Part shown: positions 8,994-17,963 of the stretch, piece after piece
How positions within the stretch are numbered: position 1 is the stretch's first letter
Layout: the number at the start of each line of letters is the position of its first letter
NCBI GenBank assembly: GCA_036964625.1
Contig: JBALTG010000004.1
Span: 10,584 to 74,583 of the forward strand
Length of the DNA stretch: 64,000 nt
Origin: Motiliproteus sp036964625
Lineage (GTDB): Bacteria; Pseudomonadota; Gammaproteobacteria; Pseudomonadales; Balneatricaceae
Direction: 5' to 3'
Translations under genes and position numbers: made by a program
The notes under the pieces: model-generated
What the model saw: the letters and a program-made list of their open reading frames with translations, nothing else
Told to the model about the DNA's origin: nothing
Database searches by the model: none

Positions 8994-11495
8994 ATGACCG
9001 AACGTCAGGCATTTATGGAGTTCATTTCCCGCATCACTAAGGAAGGTGGTCTTATTGTATTGCTTTTTGGGTGCAGCTTTTTGCTGTTGGCGCTCTGTAC
9101 GTTTGATCCCCTTGATCCTGGTTGGTCGCATTTGGGTTATACCGGTTCTATCCGCAATGCGGGGGGCGCGAGCGGCGCTTGGCTGGCTGATTTTAGTTTT
9201 TCGATGCTGGGCTATATGGCGTTTGTATTGCCGTTGATGCTGACCTATCGCGTCTGGCGTTTTTTGCGTCAATTGCAGCGACGCTGGCATATCGCCTTGC
9301 CTTATCTGTTGCTGCGCGTGCTGGGTGGCGTGCTTGTTATCGGTGCGGGCGCAGCGCTGGCGGCTATTCATTCGGATAATCAGTGGTTGGGGCTGCCTTT
9401 CGATGCAGGCGGGGTCGCGGGCTTGTCATTGGCCAAGATGGCGTTGCAGTCATTGGGGGTGATTGGCTCCACGCTGGTGTTGTTGGGCGTGCTGCTGCTG
9501 GGGATAACCTTTTATACCGATCTGTCCTGGTTTCGGTTGGCGCAAACGATAGGGGCTATGTTGCTTGCGGCAGTGGCGGGGTTGTCTCAGCTTGGCAGGG
9601 GCGCGCGCACTACGGTCCAGCAAAGCATTAATCGTGCGGCGGATGCGCGTTCTCAAGCGGCTGCGGATAACTCTACGCAACCCATTATTTCAGCCGTTCA
9701 TGCTAACAGTACTGCGCGCTTGGTTAAGAAGGAGCGCGTGATCACGGAGGCTCACGCCAGTCCGGTGAGTGAGCCGAATGCCCGGGTGCTTTCAGCGGTG
9801 GTGGACGATGCGCCATCCGACTCCGCGGTGCTGGATGAGCTGTCGTCTCTGGATCTAAATACCCGTGCACAGCCATCAGCCAGGCCTAAAGAGCTTAAGA
9901 TCGTTCCTCTGTCGGAAACGATGAGTGCTATCGATGAGTCCGATTCCGACCCGGTCTCGTCGAACTCCTCACCTTCTAAGCCAGGAGGGGCATTAAAGCA
10001 GCTTCCCAAAGTCGCCTTGCTCGATCCACCTGAAGCAAAAACAGCGCTAGGCTATAGCGCCGAGCAGTTAGAGGTGATGTCACGGTTGTTGGAGGCCAAG
10101 CTGAAAGATTTCGGTGTTGTTGCTGAAGTCGTCGAGGTTAATCCGGGGCCGGTGATTACGCGCTTCGAGATCTCTCCCGCGCCGGGTACCAAGGTCAGCA
10201 AGATTACTAATCTGTCCAAGGATCTGGCACGCTCAATGGCGGTGATGAGCGTGCGGGTGGTGGAGGTGATTGCCGGAAAGTCGGTAGTGGGGATTGAGAT
10301 CCCGAACGAAAATCGCGAGATGGTACGGTTGCGCGAAGTGCTTGATGCGCCTGTCTACACCCAAGCCTCTTCCCGGCTGAGTCTGGGGTTGGGTAATGAT
10401 ATTGCCGGTAATCCGGTGGTGGTGAATCTGGCCAAAATGCCCCATCTGCTGGTGGCAGGTACGACCGGGTCGGGCAAGTCGGTGGGGGTCAATGCGATGA
10501 TATTGAGTTTGCTGTACAAGGCGACCCCTGATGAAGTGCGGTTGATGATGGTCGATCCGAAGATGTTGGAGCTATCGATCTATGACGGTATTCCGCATCT
10601 GTTGACGCCGGTCATTACCGATATGAAAGATGCGGCTACCGGGCTGCGCTGGTGTGTGGCAGAGATGGAGCGGCGCTATAAGTTGCTATCCAAGATGGGG
10701 GTGCGCAACCTGGCCGGCTTCAACGACAAGGTTCGTGACGCCCAGGCTCGGGGTGAGCCGCTACTGGATCCTCTGTGGAAGCCGCTGGAGCAGGGGTTCG
10801 ATGAGCATGCTCCGGCCCCTGAGTTAGAAACACTCCCATTTATTGTGGTGGTGGTCGACGAATTTGCCGATATGATGATGATCGTCGGCAAGAAGGTGGA
10901 AGAACTGATCGCGCGGATTGCGCAGAAGGCGCGGGCGGCCGGGATTCACCTGATACTGGCCACGCAGCGACCTTCGGTCGATGTGATCACCGGTTTGATC
11001 AAGGCTAACGTACCGACCCGGATTGCGTTTCAAGTCTCATCTCGGATTGACTCGCGGACTATCCTGGATCAGGGCGGTGCTGAAAATCTGTTAGGTAATG
11101 GAGACATGCTCTATCTTCCTGCGGGCAGTAGTATGCCGGTGCGGGTGCATGGCGCTTTTGTCAGCGATGATGAAGTACACCGTACCGTAGAAGCCTGGAA
11201 AAAATGGGGGCCGGCCAACTTCGTTGAAGAGATATTGATGGAGTCGGTGGATATGGATGCCACGGGAGGCGGCGGTTCATTTGAAGATGAGCTGGATCCG
11301 CTGTATGACCAGGCTGTTGCTTTCGTCACTCAAACTCGACGAGCGTCGGTTTCGTCGGTGCAGAGGAAATTTAAGATCGGCTACAACCGTTCAGCGCGTA
11401 TGGTTGAATCGATGGAGGCGGCAGGTGTTGTCAGCGAGCCTGGTCATAATGGGGGTCGGGAAGTTTTGGCACCACCACCGGTTGGAGTGAATTGA
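8994..11495 (+). CDS. ftsK: DNA translocase FtsK
   Basis: Septum-anchored hexameric translocase that resolves chromosome dimers with XerCD. The 833-residue protein has an N-terminal membrane domain (hydrophobic segments near 20-37, 70-85, 102-125 and 153-172), a short linker (~205-345), and a RecA-like motor with Walker A GTTGSGKSVGVN (~488-499) and Walker B VVVVDEFADM (~617-626). It ends with the gamma winged helix that reads KOPS sequences (SVSSVQRKFKIGYNRSARM). The linker is much shorter than in E. coli. ATG 8994 has only a weak ribosome site; ATG 9015 is an alternative. The last bases overlap lolA. Confidence 0.96.
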   Translation: MTERQAFMEFISRITKEGGLIVLLFGCSFLLLALCTFDPLDPGWSHLGYTGSIRNAGGASGAWLADFSFSMLGYMAFVLPLMLTYRVWRFLRQLQRRWHIALPYLLLRVLGGVLVIGAGAALAAIHSDNQWLGLPFDAGGVAGLSLAKMALQSLGVIGSTLVLLGVLLLGITFYTDLSWFRLAQTIGAMLLAAVAGLSQLGRGARTTVQQSINRAADARSQAAADNSTQPIISAVHANSTARLVKKERVITEAHASPVSEPNARVLSAVVDDAPSDSAVLDELSSLDLNTRAQPSARPKELKIVPLSETMSAIDESDSDPVSSNSSPSKPGGALKQLPKVALLDPPEAKTALGYSAEQLEVMSRLLEAKLKDFGVVAEVVEVNPGPVITRFEISPAPGTKVSKITNLSKDLARSMAVMSVRVVEVIAGKSVVGIEIPNENREMVRLREVLDAPVYTQASSRLSLGLGNDIAGNPVVVNLAKMPHLLVAGTTGSGKSVGVNAMILSLLYKATPDEVRLMMVDPKMLELSIYDGIPHLLTPVITDMKDAATGLRWCVAEMERRYKLLSKMGVRNLAGFNDKVRDAQARGEPLLDPLWKPLEQGFDEHAPAPELETLPFIVVVVDEFADMMMIVGKKVEELIARIAQKARAAGIHLILATQRPSVDVITGLIKANVPTRIAFQVSSRIDSRTILDQGGAENLLGNGDMLYLPAGSSMPVRVHGAFVSDDEVHRTVEAWKKWGPANFVEEILMESVDMDATGGGGSFEDELDPLYDQAVAFVTQTRRASVSSVQRKFKIGYNRSARMVESMEAAGVVSEPGHNGGREVLAPPPVGVN

Positions 11496-12118
11496 TGAGA
11501 TTTATTATGAGAACTTGGGTGTTAGTGGGGTTTGTTCTGATCAGCACAGGGGTTCAGGCAGAAACGGCAGCGAACAATTTAAATCGATTATTGAGTCAGC
11601 TGTCCAGTCTGTCGGCGACCTTTGAGCAGCTGGTGCTTGATGGCAGCGGTAATCGACTGCAGCAGGTTAATGGCGAGATGGTTCTGGCGCGCCCCGGAAA
11701 GTTTTATTGGCGTACTGAAGAGCCTTTCCCGCAGTTGCTGGTGTCTGATGGGCAGACATTGTGGTTGTATGATCAGGATCTGGAGCAGGTTACGCGTCAA
11801 TCGGTTGATCAGAAGTTGAGTAACACCCCCGCGTTACTGCTGAGCGGAAACCTGGATGGCTTAGAGGAAACCTTTGAGGTGCTGGGGCCGGTAGTGGGCG
11901 ATTCTGGCGAGTACCGGCTTATACCGACCAAGGCTGATGCGCTCTTTGTGATGCTACGGCTGATATTTGAGGCGGGTTTGCCGGTGGAGATGCAGCTTGA
12001 AGATAGTCTTGGTCAGAAAACCGGTATTCATTTCAGCGATATTTCGGTGAATCTTGGGGTTGACGACGCGCTGTTTGAGTTTGTGCTGCCTGCGGGCGTT
12101 GATTTGATCACCGAGTAA
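11495..12118 (+). CDS. lolA: Outer-membrane lipoprotein carrier protein LolA
   Basis: Periplasmic chaperone that moves lipoproteins from LolCDE to LolB. The N-terminus is a signal peptide (basic MRFIMR, hydrophobic core, cleavage expected after GVQA). The mature part has LSSLSATFEQ, GKFYWRTEEPFPQLLVSDG and DQDLEQVTRQ, the typical LolA beta-sheet sequence. ATG 11495 shares one base with the ftsK stop and has GGAG eight bases upstream, so translation is probably coupled. The order ftsK-lolA-rarA is conserved in gammaproteobacteria. Confidence 0.95.
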   Translation: MRFIMRTWVLVGFVLISTGVQAETAANNLNRLLSQLSSLSATFEQLVLDGSGNRLQQVNGEMVLARPGKFYWRTEEPFPQLLVSDGQTLWLYDQDLEQVTRQSVDQKLSNTPALLLSGNLDGLEETFEVLGPVVGDSGEYRLIPTKADALFVMLRLIFEAGLPVEMQLEDSLGQKTGIHFSDISVNLGVDDALFEFVLPAGVDLITE

Positions 12119-12126
12119 CGCGGCTG

Positions 12127-13482
12127 ATGACCCAGGATCTCTTTCAACAGCAGGCACAGCAGGGCTATCAGCCCTTAGCGGCGCAGATGCGCCCTCATTG
12201 TCTGGACGATTATCTTGGACAGAGTCATATTCTGGGACCGGATAAGGCGTTGCGAACGGCGATAGAACTTGGCAATCCGCATTCTATGATCCTTTGGGGG
12301 CCGCCGGGCGTGGGTAAAACCACCCTGGCGCGACTGATTGCCGAGTTGACCGATGCCCACTTTGAATCGATCTCTGCGGTGCTCTCCGGGGTGAAAGAGA
12401 TTCGGCTGGCGATCGAACAGGCCCGGCTGCATCGGGCTCAATCGCAGCGCAAAACCATTCTGTTTGTCGACGAAGTGCACCGCTTTAACAAGAGCCAGCA
12501 AGATGCATTTTTGCCTTTTGTTGAAGACGGGACGGTGATTTTTATCGGTGCAACCACCGAGAACCCCTCGTTTGAACTCAATAGCGCGCTGTTGTCACGG
12601 GCGCGGGTGTATCTGCTGCGTCCGCTGGATGAGGCGGTGCTGATCGAGTTGATTGGTAAGGCTCTGACCGAGTCACGTGGGCTCGGGGGTAAAAATATCC
12701 GCATTGAAATCGATATGATCGAGCGCTTAGCCAGGGCCGCCGATGGCGATGGCCGACGGGCGCTCAATCTGCTGGAGATCGCGGCGGACCTGGCGCGCAT
12801 AGACGACGAGGTGCTGGTCGTCGATGCGATCGTGATGGAGGAGGTGCTTCAGGCTTCTGGACGTCGCTACGACAAACAGGGCGATCTGTTCTACGATCAG
12901 ATCTCGGCCTTTCATAAGTCGGTGCGCGGCTCCTCGCCGGATGGCGCCCTGTACTGGTATGCGCGGATGCTCGATGGCGGTTGCGACCCGCTGTATGTCG
13001 CTAGGCGGTTAGTGGCGATCGCCTCGGAAGATATCGGCAATGCCGATCCGCGTGCGCTGCAGATTAGCTTAAATGCCTGGGATGCGTTTGTGCGCTTGGG
13101 GCCGGCAGAGGGTAACAGGGCGATCGCGCAGGCGGTGGTGTTCTGTGCCTGTGCGCCGAAATCGAACGCCGTTTATCGTGCTTTTAATCAAGCGATGGCG
13201 GATGTTCGCGAAGACCCCTCGTACGAGGTTCCGGTGCATCTGCGTAACGCGCCAACCAGTCTGATGCAGGATCTTGGCTATGGTGAAGACTACCGTTACG
13301 CGCATGACGAGCCCAATGGCTACGCTGCCGGTGAGAGTTACCTGCCAGAGTCGATCCAGCAGCGGCGTTACTATGCGCCGGAACCGCGGGGCCTGGAGCA
13401 GAAGATTGGTGAGAAGTTGGAGCATCTGCGAGAGCTCGATCGACACAGTGATCGCCAGCGCTATAAGCGAATGAGACCCTGA
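12127..13482 (+). CDS. rarA: Replication-associated recombination protein A (AAA+ ATPase)
   Basis: RarA/MgsA, a clamp-loader-like AAA+ ATPase acting at stalled replication forks. The 451 residues carry Walker A GPPGVGKTTLAR (~58-69), Walker B ILFVDEVHRFNK, the sensor GATTENPSFELNSALLSR, and the C-terminal tetramerisation region with KSVRGSSPDGALYWYARML. It is packed tightly after lolA (8 bp) and overlaps crcB by one base, indicating one operon. Confidence 0.96.
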   Translation: MTQDLFQQQAQQGYQPLAAQMRPHCLDDYLGQSHILGPDKALRTAIELGNPHSMILWGPPGVGKTTLARLIAELTDAHFESISAVLSGVKEIRLAIEQARLHRAQSQRKTILFVDEVHRFNKSQQDAFLPFVEDGTVIFIGATTENPSFELNSALLSRARVYLLRPLDEAVLIELIGKALTESRGLGGKNIRIEIDMIERLARAADGDGRRALNLLEIAADLARIDDEVLVVDAIVMEEVLQASGRRYDKQGDLFYDQISAFHKSVRGSSPDGALYWYARMLDGGCDPLYVARRLVAIASEDIGNADPRALQISLNAWDAFVRLGPAEGNRAIAQAVVFCACAPKSNAVYRAFNQAMADVREDPSYEVPVHLRNAPTSLMQDLGYGEDYRYAHDEPNGYAAGESYLPESIQQRRYYAPEPRGLEQKIGEKLEHLRELDRHSDRQRYKRMRP

Positions 13483-13859
13483 TGCTGGCATTGATACTCG
13501 TCGCCTTCGGCGGTGCATTCGGCGCTGTGGCTCGTTACTGGGTGAGCGGTTATGTGGTTAACAACACCGACCACTATCTGCCTTTGGGGACGCTGACTGT
13601 TAATGTGCTGGGGTCGATGTTGATGGGGGTTTGCTTCGTGCTCATTATGGAAAAAGCGCAGTTGCCCCCCGCCGCTAGGCAATTGTTGATGGTGGGTTTT
13701 TTGGGCGCATTCACCACCTTTTCGACCTTCTCTCTGGAAACGCTGGTACTGATCCAGGAAGGCCATATCTTGTCTGCTGTAATTTATATATTATTGAGCG
13801 TTTTATGCTGCATCGCCGCGCTGGCAGCCGGTTTGTGGCTGACCCGTTTATGGATTTAA
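13482..13859 (+). CDS. crcB: Fluoride ion channel CrcB/Fluc
   Basis: Small dual-topology membrane protein exporting fluoride. The 125 residues hold four hydrophobic helices, the GGAFGAVARYWVSG start, GTLTVNVLGS, and the signature FLGAFTTFSTFSLE with the Phe-box and polar track. Start ATG overlaps the rarA stop (TGATG). Since it is translationally coupled inside the ftsK-serS run, no separate fluoride riboswitch is expected, and none was seen. Confidence 0.95.
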   Translation: MLALILVAFGGAFGAVARYWVSGYVVNNTDHYLPLGTLTVNVLGSMLMGVCFVLIMEKAQLPPAARQLLMVGFLGAFTTFSTFSLETLVLIQEGHILSAVIYILLSVLCCIAALAAGLWLTRLWI

Positions 13860-13894
13860 TTCGATTCACTCTATTGATAAGGCCATTCTGACTG

Positions 13895-15166
13895 ATGCTC
13901 GATCCGAAACTTCTCCGTACTGACCTTGCCGCCGTAACCCAGAAGCTCCTTAAGAAGGGTTACTCGTTCGATGTGGGCCTGTTTACGGCGCTCGACAACA
14001 CCCGTAAGCAGCTGCAGTCGACGACTGAGCAGTTGCAGTCTGAGCGAAAATTACAGGCGACGAAAATAGGTACCGCCGCCAAGGCCGGTGAGGATATCGC
14101 ACCGTTAAAGGCCGAAGGTGAGCGGATCAAGCAAGCGCTGGATAGCCTTGCCGGAGAGTATAAGCAGGTTCAGGAGCAGCTCGATGCGCTGCTTATGGGC
14201 GTTCCCAATATTCCCGACGCTGCGGTTCCCGAAGGGGCTTCGGAAGATGACAATATTGAGCTGAGGGTCTGGGGCGAGCCGACCCAATTTGATTTTGAAC
14301 CCAAAGATCACGTCGATCTGGGAACCGCAAATGGCGGGTTGGATTTTGAAACCGCAGCTAAGATAACAGGTTCACGGTTTGCGGTGATGCGCGGTAATCT
14401 GGCCCGGCTGCATCGGGCGCTGACCCAGTTTATGCTGGATGTACAAACCCGCGAGCATGGCTACGAGGAGGTCTACGTCCCTTACCTGGTCAATGCTGAG
14501 AGCTTGCGTGGGACCGGCCAGTTGCCAAAATTCGAAGCGGATCTGTTTAAGGTCCCCGGCGATAACGATTTTTACCTGATACCAACGGCCGAAGTGCCGG
14601 TCACCAACATTGCCCGTGATCGAATATTTGAAGCCAGGGAGCTACCTTGCCGTTTTACCAGTCATACGCCTTGCTTTCGTAGCGAAGCTGGCAGCTACGG
14701 TCGTGATACTCGCGGCATGATTCGTCAGCACCAATTCGAAAAGGTTGAGATGGTGCAGTTGGTCGAGCCGAGTCAGTCGGCCCAGGCGCTCGAGCAGCTA
14801 ACCGGCCATGCCGAGGCGATCCTGCAGAAGCTGGAGCTGCCGTATCGTGTGGTGGTGCTCTGTGGTGGTGATCTGGGGTTCTCCGCGACTAAAACCTATG
14901 ATTTAGAGGTTTGGTTGCCGGGGCAGCAGAAATACCGCGAGATCTCTTCGTGCAGTAATATGGGTGATTTTCAGGCGCGCAGGATGCAAGCCCGTTGGCG
15001 CAATCCGGAAACCGGAAAGCCTGAGCTGCTGCATACCCTGAACGGTTCCGGGCTGGCCGTAGGTCGTACCTTGGTGGCTGTGCTTGAGAATTATCAGACT
15101 GCAGAAGGCAAGATCCGTATTCCTGCGGTACTACAATCTTATATGGGTGGTATTGTTGAGCTGTAA
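13895..15166 (+). CDS. serS: Serine-tRNA ligase
   Basis: Class II aminoacyl-tRNA synthetase charging tRNA-Ser and tRNA-Sec. The 423 residues comprise the N-terminal long coiled-coil arm (~1-105), then the catalytic core with motif 2 (TPCFRSEAGSYGRDTRGMIR) and motif 3 (NGSGLAVGRTLVAVLEN). Length and order are standard. It follows crcB by 35 bp, ending the ftsK-to-serS run. Confidence 0.97.
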   Translation: MLDPKLLRTDLAAVTQKLLKKGYSFDVGLFTALDNTRKQLQSTTEQLQSERKLQATKIGTAAKAGEDIAPLKAEGERIKQALDSLAGEYKQVQEQLDALLMGVPNIPDAAVPEGASEDDNIELRVWGEPTQFDFEPKDHVDLGTANGGLDFETAAKITGSRFAVMRGNLARLHRALTQFMLDVQTREHGYEEVYVPYLVNAESLRGTGQLPKFEADLFKVPGDNDFYLIPTAEVPVTNIARDRIFEARELPCRFTSHTPCFRSEAGSYGRDTRGMIRQHQFEKVEMVQLVEPSQSAQALEQLTGHAEAILQKLELPYRVVVLCGGDLGFSATKTYDLEVWLPGQQKYREISSCSNMGDFQARRMQARWRNPETGKPELLHTLNGSGLAVGRTLVAVLENYQTAEGKIRIPAVLQSYMGGIVEL

Positions 15167-15368
15167 ATGAATGTGGTGGCTATCTGTTGATGATAACTAG
15201 CTGCAAGTTTTTAGGGATAGCATTCGCGCGATGGATGATTTTTAGCAAGACTGTTCATAAACCCCAGTCAGCGTGCTAGTCTGTTTTGTTTGAATTAGGC
15301 ACTGTAATTACGTTTTGGATTACAACTGGTTGGTTATAGTACCTGTGTTGTTGATGGCGAGACACTGA

Positions 15369-16172
15369 ATGAAATACTTGGCATCTTTGCTGCTGCTGTT
15401 TGCATTTATAGTCCCTGCGCAGGCGGACTTCTATGAAGGGCTTGAGGCGTACGAGCGAGGTGATCATGCGACTGCGCTGAAGCTGTGGCGTTCTCTGGCT
15501 ATTCAGGGTAATGCCAGTGCTCAGTATGACTTGGCTCTGGTGTATCTCTCCGGTGAGGGGGTTGAAAGAGACCCGGTCAAAGCCGCGTACTGGTTGCGTA
15601 AAGCCGCGTCGCAGAAGCTATCCCGTGCTGAGGCGATGCTGGGTACCCTGTATGAACAGGGTACAGGCGTTGCTCTGAACTATATGGTGGCAGCCGAGCT
15701 CTACCATAAAGCTTCGCAGGAAGGGGATCCTCTGGGACAATATCGCTTGGGCATGCTCTACAAAGATGGCAAGGGCGTTGTTAAGGATCTGTCACAGGCG
15801 GTGCTTTGGTTGCGCCACTCCTCCGAGCGAGGACTGGCTCCGGCGCAGCATAATTTGGGTATCATGTACTATCGGGGGCTCGGCGTCCCGCGTCGTTACA
15901 AAGAAGCGTTGAAATGGCATGGTCGTGCCGCGGAACAGGGCGATCTCGACTCTATCGTTACCCTCGGGCTGATGCACTTTAAAGGTGAGGGGGTGGATAA
16001 GGATTTCAAAGAGGCTTACAGCTGGTGGAGCACTGCCGTGGCTGCGGGTGATGAGCAGTCCCTTAGCGCCCGGGAAGCGGTGGCTGCTATGCTCAGTGAG
16101 TCTGATCTGGCTGAGGCTCGGCGAATCGCTGAGATTAAACGCCAGCGTATCTTCCCCGGCGCGCCTAATTGA
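15369..16172 (+). CDS. Secreted Sel1-repeat (tetratricopeptide-like) protein
   Basis: 267 residues: signal peptide (MKYLASLLLLFAFIVPAQA, cleavage after AQA), then about six Sel1-like repeats of ~36 residues, each with the pattern GxxxAQYxLGxxYxxGxGVxxDxxxAxxWxxKAA (for example YDLALVYLSGEGVERDPVKA and LGMLYKDGKGVVKDLSQA). Such solenoids mediate protein-protein contacts in the periplasm or envelope; the partner cannot be deduced. It stands alone, with 200 bp of apparently empty DNA before it and a repeat-rich gap after it. Confidence 0.85.
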   Translation: MKYLASLLLLFAFIVPAQADFYEGLEAYERGDHATALKLWRSLAIQGNASAQYDLALVYLSGEGVERDPVKAAYWLRKAASQKLSRAEAMLGTLYEQGTGVALNYMVAAELYHKASQEGDPLGQYRLGMLYKDGKGVVKDLSQAVLWLRHSSERGLAPAQHNLGIMYYRGLGVPRRYKEALKWHGRAAEQGDLDSIVTLGLMHFKGEGVDKDFKEAYSWWSTAVAAGDEQSLSAREAVAAMLSESDLAEARRIAEIKRQRIFPGAPN

Positions 16173-16220
16173 TTCAAGCCTCATTTCTGGTCCGTGACTC
16201 CGGGTTCGGATTCTAGGCGC

Positions 16221-16285
16221 CGGCCTGCTCGGTAACCGCTCCAGCGTTGCTCTACCCCCCCCCCCCCGCATCCATGCAGTCGAGT
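16221..16285. repeat. Degenerate family-B-related segment with a 13-C run
   Basis: The reverse complement of this stretch (ACTGCATGGATGC, then TAGAGCAACGC-GGAGCGGTT-CCGAG) matches the interior of the family-B copy at 32868-32920. Where that copy reads AGGAGG, this one carries an uninterrupted run of 13 C (16255-16267). A further piece at 16339-16354 shares AATAGTGGTTCTATT (reverse strand) with the copy at 979-1147. It looks like a decayed inverted copy. Confidence 0.6.
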
Positions 16286-16355
16286 AAAACCCGGCTTTCT
16301 TAAGTTAGAGAGGGGTCAGATATCGAGCTCATTTTTGGCAAATAGAACCACTATT

Positions 16356-16497
16356 CACAAGCTGCATCCCTGCAGCTTGCCCTACGGGCAGCTTCGCTGT
16401 GTAAATCGACTGTCCTGTCGATTTATCACAAGCTGCGTCCCTGCAGCTTGCCCTACGGGCAGCTATGGCTGTGTAAATCGGCTATCCTGCCGGTTTA
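16356..16497 (+). repeat. Family-C repeat, two tandem 71-bp hairpin-rich units
   Basis: Two direct units start at 16356 and 16427. Each contains three successive stem-loops: AAGCTGCA-tccc-TGCAGCTT (16359-16378 in unit 1), GCCC-TAC-GGGC, and AAATCGAC-tgtcct-GTCGATTT (16403-16424). In unit 2 the last stem is AAATCGGC/GCCGGTTT, so an A-T pair became G-C and pairing is kept. Further copies occur at 49030-49105 (inverted) and 63954-64000. It lies between the convergent Sel1 and antiporter genes. Confidence 0.8.
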
Positions 16498-16563
16498 TCT
16501 TCGCAAATGAACGATAAATATGACTCAAAATATAGCTCTCTCGCTACGATCGCTATTCTCGGT

Positions 16564-16591
16564 CAGCCTCCAGCCTCCAGCCTCCAGCCCT
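16564..16591 (+). repeat. Heptamer tandem repeat (CAGCCTC)x3
   Basis: Three perfect CAGCCTC units (16564-16584) and a fourth imperfect one (CAGCCCT). Noncoding, 60 bp before the antiporter stop codon. The sequence from here to 16653 is otherwise featureless. Confidence 0.7.
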
Positions 16592-16653
16592 GGGCACTAG
16601 CCCTGGAGTCAGGTTGCGTGGTTAGGGCGGGTTGCCGGTTTGTTTGTCGCCGG

Positions 16654-17820
16654 TTAGTCTCGCCGCAAGCGGTCAGAGACTGCAATCGGCGAAGGGAAAT
16701 TAAAGATTACGATATAGGAAGAGACTAAAAAGCTCAGGATCGCCGTGGCTTGAATCAGATGTGAGGCTTCTTGGCCGATCAGTAGAGTACTGGTCGCCAG
16801 GTACGCAATCAGCAGCGAAAACTCGCTGGTCTGGCCCAATCGGAAACCGACCTCCCAGCCCATCTGGCTGCTTTCACTGATCCGTTGTAATAACAGCTTG
16901 AATACGACTGGTTTAAGGGCCAGTACCAGCGCTGCCAGTAGTAAGGCAGGTAATATTACATCGTCGAGCAGGGTTAAATTAAAGCTGGCGCCGATCGAGA
17001 AGAAAAACAGGATCAGGAAAAAATCCCGCAGCGGTTTCAGGCTGTCAGCGATATAGAGCGCGATAGGGCTGGTTGCCAGGCTGACACCGGCGATGAACGC
17101 GCCTATTTCAGCTGACAGGCCGATAGCCTGGGCGGCCTCGGCCAGCCCCAGGCACCAGCCGATGGCGACCAGAAAGATATATTCATGAAATCGATCAAAG
17201 CGTTGAATCAGTTTGAGGAGTATATATTTGACGAAGATAAACGCTGAGCCGATCAGCAGGGGGAAGGCGAGAAGAGTCTTGATGTAGGTAATTGGGCCAA
17301 CATCGCTAGAGCTGGCGCTGTCTATCGCTAGTAAGGCTATGATCGCGATCACGTCTTGCAATAACAGCAAGCCCACGACCAGTTCACCGGTATGTTTGTG
17401 GTGTAGTACGGTGGTGGGTAGCAGCTTGATACCGATTATTGTGCTCGAAAACATCAACGAGATGCCAATGATCAGGCACTCTGTTTCGGTGTAGCCGAAC
17501 GCTTTTCCGGTTGCGTAGCCTATACCGGCAAAGACCATTGAGCTCAGCACTGCCACCAGGGTCGCCTTTTTCAACATGCGATAGAGGTGGCTGGGCTGCA
17601 TGTCTAGTCCAAGTAAAAACAGTAGAAAGATGATGCCCACTTCGGCGATATCCGATAGCAGGCGGGTATCTGTAACCATTGCTGCCCCGTAGGGTCCGAG
17701 TAGCGCGCCTAGCAGGATATAGGCCACCAGTAGCGGTTGGCGGGTGTAGAGTGCCAGCGAGGCGACAATGGCTGCGCCGGTAAATATTAAAAAGAATGAA
17801 AAAACTACTGATTGTTCCAT
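16654..17820 (-). CDS. CPA2-family monovalent cation:proton antiporter (KefB/YbaL-like membrane domain)
   Basis: 388 residues, almost entirely hydrophobic, about 11-13 membrane helices. It contains the Na+/H+ exchanger fold signatures PLLVAYILLGALLGPYG, FLLFLLGLDMQPSHL, LMFSSTIIGIKLLP and LLQDVIAIIALL (the conserved D in the ion site), and LSAEIGAFIAGVSLA. It ends right after the membrane domain (SDRLRRD), without the TrkA-N regulatory domain of KefB/KefC. Likely exports K+ or Na+ in exchange for H+; ion specificity cannot be read. Minus strand, 143 bp after the MATE gene. Confidence 0.85.
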   Translation of the reverse strand: MEQSVVFSFFLIFTGAAIVASLALYTRQPLLVAYILLGALLGPYGAAMVTDTRLLSDIAEVGIIFLLFLLGLDMQPSHLYRMLKKATLVAVLSSMVFAGIGYATGKAFGYTETECLIIGISLMFSSTIIGIKLLPTTVLHHKHTGELVVGLLLLQDVIAIIALLAIDSASSSDVGPITYIKTLLAFPLLIGSAFIFVKYILLKLIQRFDRFHEYIFLVAIGWCLGLAEAAQAIGLSAEIGAFIAGVSLATSPIALYIADSLKPLRDFFLILFFFSIGASFNLTLLDDVILPALLLAALVLALKPVVFKLLLQRISESSQMGWEVGFRLGQTSEFSLLIAYLATSTLLIGQEASHLIQATAILSFLVSSYIVIFNFPSPIAVSDRLRRD

Positions 17821-17963
17821 TATCTAGGGTCCGGATGCTGCAGGGTGGTCGTTTGTTGAAGCTTTGCCGAGATCGATCAAAATACAGTATTAAGCATAGC
17901 GTCAGGAAGGAAAAGACGGCTGCGTAGTGTTAAAAACAACGCGTAAAGTATCAGAAGCCAGGC

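Noticed and set aside
13440..13500. Fluoride riboswitch before crcB
   Set aside because: crcB starts on the last base of the rarA stop; no leader exists in which the riboswitch could form.
16356..16500. CRISPR-like direct repeats
   Set aside because: Only two 71-bp units with no spacers and no cas genes; they are hairpin repeats found elsewhere in the window.
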